DNA from: Vespula vulgaris | Taxonomy: Eukaryota; Arthropoda; Insecta; Hymenoptera; Vespidae | Reading direction: 5' to 3' | NCBI RefSeq assembly: GCF_905475345.1 | Contig: NC_066586.1 | Span: forward strand, 19,257,812-19,321,811 | Length of the DNA stretch: 64,000 nucleotides | Program-made: the position numbers and the translations under genes | Shown: positions 26,246-35,985 of the stretch, in pieces | How the letters are laid out: each line of letters begins with the position of its first letter | Numbering within the stretch: position 1 is the first letter of the stretch | Notes under the pieces: model-generated | Told to the model about the DNA's origin: nothing | Databases searched by the model: none | Seen by the model: only the letters and a program-made list of their open reading frames with translations

Positions 26246-28267
26246 TAAAGAGAGAGATACATAGAGGGTGAGTAGCGAAGCCCATTAGGTGTAGTCTCTC
26301 GTATAATCCTCCTTGAAGGATGATATAGGTTTTTCCACGGTCCAGAACCGACGAGTTTCGAGCTCCTCTTTGCATCCCCACCTGAGACAGAGGAACATAT
26401 CTCTCTCTCTTTCTCTTTCTCTCCCTCTCTTTCTATCTCATTCTCATGGGAACGATCTCCCGAAAGCATGTAAACTTATCCGCCAGAGATTTTATTCCCC
26501 TTTTCGGTCTATCCTTTCTACCAAAAGGATTCTCCATTAAATGGCGTATATTCTTATTCGGAGTAAGTTTATTCTTACATTTGAAGAAGAAACTTCTTGA
26601 ACGATCGAGATCGATCGATCGAATGGAATCATTAGTCGCATATGATCGATCTGATAAAAATAAGCGAAGAGATAATATCTTACCAGTTAAATCGATATAT
26701 AGTATCGATATGCAATATAAAGTAGAAAACGTAGAAAAATGTAATTCGTGAACGTAACGAATATAAACGTCGAGCAGTATCCTATACGTCCGCTCGCTTT
26801 GTTACGCGGTTGTAGCAGCAAAAAGTAGAAGGAAAAAAAAAAAAAGAAAAAAGAAAAAAGAGAAGAGGGTCGGACGATCGGGCGATTTTTATTTTTCCGA
26901 TATTTCAAATATGTCCGATTAATTTGGCCCGACGTGTCAGTCATAGGTAAGCGGCCGTGCACGAATCGTTACGGTTTAATTAAAACTCGTTATTATTTGT
27001 ATCCTGCACAACCGAACATTTTGTGTTCGCGTAATATCATTGAATTCGTCTCTCTCTCTCTCTCTCTTTCTCTCTTACTTCTCTTTCTCTCTCTTTTTTT
27101 TTTTCTTTTTTTCCTTTCTTTTTTTCTTTTATCGTAGGAAACAATCATCGAGGTGAATTTTTGTACGATCTCGAACAACTCTCCATTATGTATCATTGAA
27201 TGCTTGCGCGAGCGCTTTTCTACCGTGCGTTTACGTTTAAATAAAAGGACGCGTGTTCGCGAACGAACACCGTGAGAGATCGAAGCGATATATTTATATA
27301 CCGTCCAACGTTTCAGTCGTTACGGATAAAACGCTCGAATTGGGATCAGCTACAAATTGTAAAATCGATGTCTTCGTTCGGTATAAACTGCGGACGACGT
27401 GATATATGCGCCGAACCGAGAGCGGCGTGTATTCCTCTTATTTTTCCTTCCAATCGCCCTTCCTTCCTCGCATGGGCGCTCCCGCGGATTCGTTCGATTT
27501 AAACGACGTCAACGATATTTTCCGATTTTCGTAATTACGACCTAAGTAAATTATCGTATCAACTCGATGCTTTCTCTCTCCCTCTCTCTCCCTCTCTCTC
27601 TCTCTCTCTATCCATCTATATATCTTTCGTAAATCTTAAAAGAAAAGAATTCTGGTTAAAAGGAGTTCTTTGTGTTTCATTTAGTTGGCCAGAATTCGTA
27701 TAGAAATTTGATAAGGAAATTAATTAATTAATTAGTAATGAACTGCCTGAGTAATGAGAGCGATTATACTGTAAACTCAGGCAGAAGAGCCCTTTATCCT
27801 AGTCAAGATAAAGTATCGGTTAAGCAATTAAAATTTATCGTATATCTCGGTCCTAAATATGTATACTTGAATATCATTGAAAATAATAACTCTATACGGT
27901 GTGTATTTGGAAGGAAAGAAACTGCGTTACGAACAAGATTGCGAAAGATGGAACGAAATATAAAACGAATAGGGGAAGGGAACGAACGAAGAGAGAAAGC
28001 AAACGAGAAGGGACGACACCGAGAGAATTTAGAAAGGCTCTAGTCGAGTCGGACGTGCAATATCCTTAATTTTAGTCGCCACCTGCGGAACTCATCGACG
28101 ATTCAACGAGCCGGGTTACTCTCGCGAATTTATAATCGCGATCCTCTCTCTTTCTCTCTCACACTCTCTTTCCCCACTCTGTTTTTCCTTTCCTCGTCTT
28201 CGGTGCTTTAATATTGCGAACGTTCAAGAGGGAAACGGAGCCAAGGAGGATATAAAAGTGGAGAGAC

Positions 28268-28299
<32 letters not shown>

Positions 28300-28407
28300 G
28301 TGGCACAGCATCCTTTTAAAGATAAATATCCGTTTGCTAGACGACAGATGACGACTCGGAAGCGACTTGTGGAGGAGAGAAAAGGAAGGAAAGAAAGATA
28401 GATAGAA

Positions 28408-28449
<42 letters not shown>

Positions 28450-28700
28450 TGTATTTTCGAAAGAGAAGAAGACTTCAATGAAGACAGTTCGCCAAAGTCG
28501 GAGAATGTTCTACTTTTTTCATTCTCGTTTAAAAACTTCTAAACAAATGGTTCCGACGATAAAAAGGAACGAACAAAAATCCTCTCCAAAAACAAAACAC
28601 AAAAAAGAAACTAAAAAAAAAAAGAAAGTGTAATCGTTAGATGAAATAGTTGGAACGTGTTCGTCCTCCGTACGGAAGAAGCTGAGCCACGCGCGACACG
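21131..28700. other. Gene-free DNA with long (TA)n and (GA)n arrays
   Basis: Includes (TA)n at 22555-22593, a 60-base (TA)n at 23916-23975, (GA)n at 24571-24624, 25412-25441, 26195-26239 and near 28267-28302 and 28414-28445, (AAAG)n near 25917-25951 and (CT)n near 27047-27068. The 10-bp hairpin at 27743 is the only structured non-repeat item seen. Confidence 0.7.
27743..27784. repeat. 10-bp perfect hairpin (CTGCCTGAGT / ACTCAGGCAG)
   Basis: A perfect 10-bp inverted repeat with a 22-nt loop stands in otherwise AT-rich DNA. No T-run or known RNA motif flanks it. Confidence 0.6.
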
Positions 28701-28738
28701 GTTCCGACTATATACGGAAAAGTAGTCGCGAATGCGGA

Positions 28739-28759
28739 CCCAATAAGTGGGTTATTGGG
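28739..28759. promoter_or_regulatory. Palindromic CCAAT hairpin
   Basis: CCCAATAA, a 5-base loop and TTATTGGG form a perfect 8-bp inverted repeat holding a CCAAT on each strand. It could be an NF-Y double site or a short hairpin. Confidence 0.4.
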
Positions 28760-28912
28760 ACAGAAGAGAGAGAGAGAGAGAGAGGGATGCTGGATGACGG
28801 AGATTTCGACGTATATCGCTGTCTCTCTTTAATGTCCGCAAGTGGAAATAAGAGGGAATGCCTTCACCTTGTACAAGGATACGAGATCCGTGCTACCTTG
28901 CAGGACACTCGA

Positions 28913-28926
28913 GTTACCATAGTAAC
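28913..28926. promoter_or_regulatory. Perfect RFX X-box (GTTACCATAGTAAC)
   Basis: This 14-mer matches the RFX consensus GTNRCC-(N)-RGYAAC at every position. RFX factors drive ciliary genes in animals. A CCAAT palindrome lies 154 bases upstream. No coding start is visible nearby. Confidence 0.4.
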
Positions 28927-28960
28927 GCGTCATCCATTTACGATGCAGCGACCTCCAGTA

Positions 28961-28964
28961 TCTC

Positions 28965-28999
<35 letters not shown>

Positions 29000-29054
29000 G
29001 TCTGTTTGTCTGTCTGGCTGGCTGGCTGGCTGGCTGGCTATTCATCTGTCTGTC
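28961..29054. repeat. Compound (CTGT)n-(GGCT)n microsatellite
   Basis: A run of CTGT units with a few substitutions passes into five GGCT units and back to CTGT. It begins 35 bases after the perfect X-box. Confidence 0.95.
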
Positions 29055-29321
29055 TTCCCTCGTTTCACCGAATTACTGGAAAATCAAATTTTTAATCGAG
29101 ACCGCTATAAATATTACTATGTATTTAATAAGACATTTTTGAATATTTTTTCGAGAAAAGAAAGTAAGAAGTATCACGACTCCTGCAGCGTGCCTGAACG
29201 TAGCTTTGAAAATAATCGTGGAGCGGAGGGGTGCCGTGCCTCGTCCATCTGCCTCGTATGTACTTATTTACTTCTTGTTAGTTTTCTAAAGCGATATCGG
29301 AAACTTTAGAGAAATTAAATA

Positions 29322-29359
<38 letters not shown>

Positions 29360-30900
29360 TTTTTTCATTATATATATATATATATAATACGTATGTAAAT
29401 ATGGAAGCGCATGGCAAAGTCGGTTTTAGTCTACGGTAATGAATTAGTCCGTACCGGGCAATCCTAAATGTAGCTCGTGTGACGATCAACCTGCTAAAGT
29501 TAGTTTGTTCGCTTTTCAGCTTAATTAAGAAGATCGATTATTCGTAATCGATGTAATTTATTATAAATTATTTTAACGAAAAAAAAATATATATATATTC
29601 TATACTATGTTCGTTCCTACAATATTATAAAATAATTCGAAGATAATTCGCATATAATAACGTATGATATATGGATACAACATTATCGATATCCATTGAA
29701 AATCATGAAAGACGAATCGTTTTCAAACGATCCAATATTCTCACGCTTCCTCTCTCTTCGTCTTTCTTCCTTCGCTCCTACCCCTTTAACGTCCTGCCGT
29801 AAGTTATATCAGCAAGGACACCGATATCAAGGCTACTCTGGCCCTTTTATCGACACGGTAAATATTTGAAGAAAGTTCGCTTGCCGCGTCGAGATCGGTA
29901 ATCCTGCATCTCTTACACGGGCCGTTCGATCGAGGATCGTGGTTAACCGTGAGAGATGTTTGCCAGGCTCTTTAACTAAGATTCCGGCCAAAGCCGAGAA
30001 GCGTTTAATCGAATTTCTCTGTAGACACCATGCCAAAGCGTGGCTGTACATTCGTTTTCTTTTTCTCTTTTTTTCCCTCTTTTTTCTCTTTTCTTCATTT
30101 ATTCTCTTTCTTTTTTTTCTCTCTCTCTTACGTTTCGAAAGATCATGGCCACTAGAAAAATGACATAACATGTAAATGATCCCGAATGACGAAACGAATG
30201 ATAATCTATGGTCTCGTATCGATCGTACACTGGTTACTTTCGTAAAACGCAGTTATCCTTGTTTTTCGAAACGCTCGTTCATTTTTCGAATCCTTTCTCT
30301 TTTTATTTTATTTTATTTTATTATTTTTTTTTTTTTTTTTGATACGAGTCCACGCTGAACTTTATATTAGATCGAGAAGTTAAATCCGTTAGAAAGCGGT
30401 TTTCCAACCCGGCCAAGTTTTTAGGTTAGAAAACTATCCAACTCAATTTAAGAGAAATGCCTTAACCTTCGGAAGTTCTGACGTAATGCGTGACAGGCTT
30501 TTCAAACTTTCGGGGAATATTCTAAAATAGATTATACGCCACGATACGATTTTCGAAAATATCGAACGTATACTTCGAAGATCCATATTCGACTTACCAG
30601 ATTCGGTTAAACGTTTCAACGTTTATCAACGTTTCCACAGCGTAATCCTCGTTAATAACCAGCAACAGCCATTCATTGTTCATTTTTCATCGAACGACGA
30701 TTGCATTCCATAATATGACTGAGAAGTTGTTGACGAAAAGAAAAATCGAAAAAAAAAGAAAAGAAAAGAGTAGAAAAGAAAAGCGAAGGAAGAGAGAAAA
30801 AAAAAGAAAAGTGCGACCAACTCGTAACGCAGTTATTTTACACAATTATGTATGTCGATAAAGTAATTTTGGTTCACGGGACATGTTCGTTGAAAATTCA
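29055..30900. other. Transition zone to AT-rich DNA
   Basis: No gene seen. Two (TA)n tracts at 29323-29354 and 29369-29387 flank a T run. Poly-T and A/G-rich runs occur around 30300-30340 and 30750-30810. Confidence 0.7.
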
Positions 30901-31092
30901 TGGTCGTGCCATCTGTAGACTTTCGCAAGTAATTCATAACGCGAATTCATATATAACTCCATTATACCGACGATATTCTACGAAAGGCTTTTATTAAGAA
31001 ATGAAAAAAAAAAAAAAGAAATCCTCATTTTATACTCTATTTTTCTACTTGTTACATAAAATAAATTTTTCTAAGTGCAATCATATAAAAAA

Positions 31093-31169
31093 GCTTGATT
31101 ATAATATGATAAATATATGATAAATTTGATTATGTCACGAAGTCATATAGTTTAATCATATTATCAAGC
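31093..31169. repeat. Imperfect 77-nt hairpin
   Basis: The arm starting GCTTGATTATAATATGAT pairs with the arm ending ATCATATTATCAAGC. About 24 bp form in three blocks separated by small bulges, with a loop of roughly 20 nt. It could be a miniature inverted-repeat element, a small-RNA hairpin, or chance in AT-rich DNA. Confidence 0.4.
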
Positions 31170-31968
31170 ATCGATAAAAGAATGTATTTTATTAAGTAAC
31201 TTTGACCATTACTATTTTGTTTGAAGGAAAAGAAGAAAAAGAAAATTAGTCAAATTAGTGCGGAAAATAATACAGTTATCTACCGAGAACTTAACGCTTC
31301 TTAGTTACCCTAACGAAGCGCTAGTAAAAACTAAAATTGTCGTAGGACTAATTTCAACGACGCGGTTATTCTCGCTAAGAAATTTAATAAATACTAATTT
31401 AATATAGATATTCTTTTGAAAAAAAAATTGTATCAAAAAATAGTTTAAGCAAAAATAAAAACAATTTTCCAAAAATTCGGGAATGCCATTTTTTCGCGTA
31501 AACTTTTGTTATTTAAAACGAGATCGTTCGTCAAAATAAAAAAAATAAAAAAATAAAAAAAAGAATATTATACGCCTAGGTTTATTGCTGACAAACGGTG
31601 TTTTCGACATTTTTCGTAAAAAATAAATATTATATATTAGTATATGCTTACGTTTAGCGAATCGCCTGGTTATGTGTGCGTAACTTTTATGTGAATTTTC
31701 CGATCTGTTCTAAACCCCAAAAATCACGTTCCGCGATACTCGCACGCAATAACTACCTCGTTTAATGTTTTGCCGCTTATTTTGTTGAAAATAATAATTA
31801 ATAAATGTTTATGTATTATATGTTACCTAAATTAATATCGCTTGTAGTTCATATTTTATGGATACCGCCGCTGAAGTTGCACATGCTTCGATGAAAAGGT
31901 AGTAACTTTAAGATACAAACTTAAGTTGACCACACTCATTTTCCGTAACAATAACAGTAAAGTTTCGA

Positions 31969-32134
31969 CCAATCGCGTTGCTCGATTTGGCTGCCATAAA
32001 AGGAGCCATAACAGCAATAGTAACCGTTGAAAAATTCAATATGCTGGAATTCTATTGTTACGGTTCTTACAGATAACCAATCAGATTGCAAGGTTATCTG
32101 ACGTCATTGTTCGCAATAAAGACGTATTTATAAA
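31969..32134 (+). promoter_or_regulatory. CCAAT - CRE - TATA promoter-like module
   Basis: CCAAT boxes at 31969-31973 and 32077-32081, a perfect palindromic CRE TGACGTCA at 32099-32106 and a TATAAAT at 32129-32135 are ordered and spaced as in a plus-strand RNA polymerase II promoter. No open frame of note follows for about 2.7 kb, so any transcript would be noncoding or spliced. Confidence 0.3.
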
Positions 32135-32479
32135 TTATTGAACGAGTAATAAATTTATACTGATTCAAAAATAATATAATACAAAATGTATTTATTCCAC
32201 AAAAACCTGATCAATCTACTCTTTAAATTTACAAAATATTTCTCGAATATTTCGAATAATACGCTCTTGTAAACTAGACCACTACCCATACAAAAGAATT
32301 CAACATGTGTGGTAATGTTGTCGTAGAGATTTCTATATCACCGTTACTTTTATTGTTATGGAAAGTGTGTAATGCATAAAATTATAATAATTTTCAAAAG
32401 ATTTTTATAAGCTTTGTGCCAGGATAGTTTAATTCCTATAAAATTGGACAAGAACGCAGATATTAGTTAAGCGCCAACG

Positions 32480-32607
32480 ATTGGCAACAGTTGAAGGTTG
32501 CCTACTCTGCGTCACCTGTGTCGTCACTTTTCGTGTCGAGCTCACTTATAATTTTATAATGTAGACACTGGTCTAGCTAGTTATGTCACGTGAGATCAAT
32601 TACCAAT
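32480..32607. promoter_or_regulatory. Second motif group: inverted CCAAT, E-box, CCAAT
   Basis: ATTGG at 32480-32484 lies inside an inverted repeat GCCAA-CGA-TTGGC. A TCACGTGA palindrome lies at 32586-32593 and CCAATCAG starts at 32603. The TCACGTGA and CCAATCAG pair also occurs at 56.5-56.7 kb. Function is inferred from motif content only. Confidence 0.25.
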
Positions 32608-35600
32608 CAGCTTGTGATTTCGTCTGGTCAATCCTACTGCAGTAATTTTCTATTAACGTTTTACTAATCGCAAAAGAAGAAGAAATTTCATGTTAAGAAA
32701 TTGTGAGAAATATATAAAAATGTGACGTACTTTTAATAATTAATTTAAGTATGTTTTATAATGAATTAACATTTTAGAACTTATATTTATAAAATAAAAA
32801 AAAATAGAAGACGAATTAGAAAAGTCTTTCTAATTGAGTAATAGCATGCAGATAGCACTAGATAAAAATTAAATTAAAGATTAATTGCAATTAGTGTAAT
32901 TATAAAATAATTATTCGAATGATGCATATAGACTAACGAGTTTTCTCGTAGTATTATTAACGGGAATAATTAATATAATTAATTTCATTATCGTTGAAAT
33001 AGCCGACGAAATATTGAAAAGATGTTTTATCATATTTCTTTAAACTACTCAATTTTTACGAATTCAACAAATTGTAGAAAAATGGAAGACTTCCTCAAGG
33101 TCACAAAAGTTAGCTCATATCGTACGAAGAACACTCTCTATTCTAATAATAAAATTACCATTTATCGATACTATATTCTATATTTTTTATATTAATTTAT
33201 CCTCTATTCCTAAAATAAGAATTTTTATCGCTAATTCTAATAATAATAACAAATATCTCAGGCAAACCAACAGCTTATCGCTAAAAATGCGCAGAATTTA
33301 GCGAGATATAAAAGTATATTAAAAAAAGTCATAAAAAAAAAAAGAAAAAGAAAAAAAAGTCGAAAGAAAACAAGAATAAGTATTTTTAACGAACAGCACT
33401 TTTAAGATGACTGATTTAAAATTGCATCAAGAGGCAACACGTGCCGTCGAATAAGCTTCGTACGACTGCAATAACTTAAAACATCTTGTTCGTCATCTTG
33501 ATCGTCTACAAAAAAGCTTGGAATATAACGTAGCTTTTATTCTGGCCAAAGATTAATAAACTTATCTATATGACTTCTATATATCCAAGAGTTGGAGTAT
33601 CACTTGACCCTGGCTAAGATCCCAAAAACTCATCCTCGAATCTCATGTTCCCCCGTAACGATTTTTGTAATCACAAAAGACTATATTTTTTCATGGTTTA
33701 TTTTTCTTTTGTTCGGTCATTAAAAATATTTCGTAATCTTTTAAATTGCATAACGGAGAAGCCCAGAAAATTATCAAATGAATCATTGTCTTAAATATGC
33801 ACGATATATTTTTAGGCTTACCACTGGTGAAATATAATTTAATAATTACTCGCAATTTTCTAAAATACAACAGCGAAAATTAATTAGATTGTTCAGTCAA
33901 CATTCGTCAAATGAAATATTTTTTTCACGATTATTAAAACCAATCGATTTAATCAACAATGTCGCTATAGTAATCGATCTGAGTTATCATTAAGATAATC
34001 TGCTTCCACTCAAATTTTTATGTATAAAATCATTTCGATGATAATAGAATGAATCTTTTCAGTTAGTTTATTTGATACTTTGATAAAAGAATGTAAGTAT
34101 TGACATAAGAATGTGATTTTAATAAACGGTAATTAAATTACATATATCGATCATAGATATCATATATTCAGTTATTATATTTTATTTCTATTTTTATCCG
34201 ATAAGTTATATCTTTTTCCGATAGATAATCAATACAATTATCTCAATATTCAAATGAATATATAAAAGTTAGATAACAATAAGATTGAAAAAAAACACAT
34301 TGGAAGAATGTCATCGTACAACAGAAATAAAAAATATATTATCGTAATAGATATAGAATGTATACATATATAAATACATATATAATTCGATTGTTTAATT
34401 TTACGAAAGAAACTTTACGAATCAATTAATTTATTTAATGCGTATTTATCAATGAACGATATAAATACTAGAATTAATGAAACGTTTTAGTATACATAAA
34501 TAAAACAATTCTCTTAGTCGTTTTAATATTATAAGTAATTTAGGGACGTAAAAGTAATATTAAAATTTATTGGTTACATTGTATATTAAAAAAATGAAAA
34601 AAAAAAAAATAATTAAACGGTATTAATCACTTGTACTATGACTACTCGATAATAGTGTCTAATAAAACATTAAGTTATTAAAATTTCATTGTTCGAATTT
34701 TTAATTCATATTTAATTATACTACAGTTTTATTTTTAATGCAATTATTATTAGTTTATTTATTATTTTCAAAAAATTAATATTATTTAAAGATTAATGTA
34801 TTTGTCAATATATATATATATTTTTTTTTTTTGAGGTAGACAAAGTTCACATAGCGTGTTGATACAATTATCGTGAAAAAAGTGGATACTTGTGTTCATA
34901 CTCTGAATGCTTCAATATCTTGCAGTTTGCGATTTTATATCAGTGAGTTATTCTTCATAGATTGTTACATCCACTTCGAGTGTACTGTTATAAAAATAAC
35001 ATCTTTTCAGTATTATCTCTTATTTCTTAACAGTTATTCATTCGATGTACCAAGAATCCAACGATCTAATAAGTACTCTTCTATTAGTGCGTTTAATATT
35101 CTGTTATTGAGAAATCGCAGTACGAACGAGTAATGTAAGTATTGTTTCATTATTCTGTTTTTATTTTATCATTAAACATTGTTACTAGTAATCCTTAATA
35201 CCGTTTTTGGACAATCATTCATAACGTTAAAACGATTAAGAAAACGATTGAATCGATGCATTCTCAAACGCTTTGTTATAGTACATATATTAATCATTGG
35301 TTAACACGCAAATTAAACGAAATAATAAATTTATATTCTGTATTCCATGAAATCTGTAATTAATTAATAATTCCGTATTCTGCATTCTGTAAAATCAGTA
35401 ACTATTCTACAGAATTGATAACTAAGTAATAAGTCCATATTCTACATTTTTTAAGAACGATAATCTAATCTCTCTCTTTTAAGAACGATAAATTAATACG
35501 TCTATATTCCGCATTTAATAAAGATGCTAATAAATTTATGAGACTGTATTAAAAAATGAGCGAGTTTGCAATCAGTTGATCTCTATTCTCTCACAAATCG

Positions 35601-35655
35601 TATTGACTAACTCATTGAGACGAAAAGGCACTCTTGTATACCACTTGTAGAAAAG

Positions 35656-35980
35656 GTAAGCAACTTGAAATTTTTATTCTAATACTTTGTCCACTGCCTC
35701 TGTCCTCTTTTCCCAACCTATTTATCTTTTGTCCGAACGTTCGTCGTCGAATTTATGTTTCTTAAAATCGATCCTTGGTAAAGGTTTCACGGTCTAATCA
35801 AAAACTGATTATTTTCCATTACGTCGTATTATTTAAATTTTTGTTATACATACGATCGTCAAAAATAACTATGCAATAGATATTTTCTTTTCTTTATCTT
35901 TACATACGTCATATATTTTCTATCGTTCTATCTATATTTGAAGAACTTTATTCAACTAATTTCTCGTGCTTCTTTCGCAG
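35656..35980 (+). other. Putative 5'UTR intron of the CYP4 gene
   Basis: A strong donor (AAAAG/GTAAGC) at 35655/35656 and a strong acceptor (TTCTTTCGCAG) ending at 35980, six bases before the P450 start codon, suggest a noncoding first exon ending at 35655. The exon's 5' end cannot be placed. The splice pairing is inferred; transcript data would settle it. Confidence 0.5.
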
Positions 35981-35985
35981 ACATA

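Larger units (their letters stand above)
30901..35640. other. AT-rich, ORF-free interval upstream of the CYP4 gene
   Basis: No frame worth calling on either strand. Apart from the hairpin at 31.1 kb and the two promoter-motif groups at 31.97-32.13 and 32.48-32.61 kb, it is AT-rich DNA with short A runs. No transposase, terminal repeat or RNA gene was recognised. Confidence 0.7.

Noticed and set aside
34873..35133. 86-codon frame upstream of the P450
   Set aside because: No ATG start and no domain; it lies in AT-rich DNA and is unrelated to CYP4 sequence.
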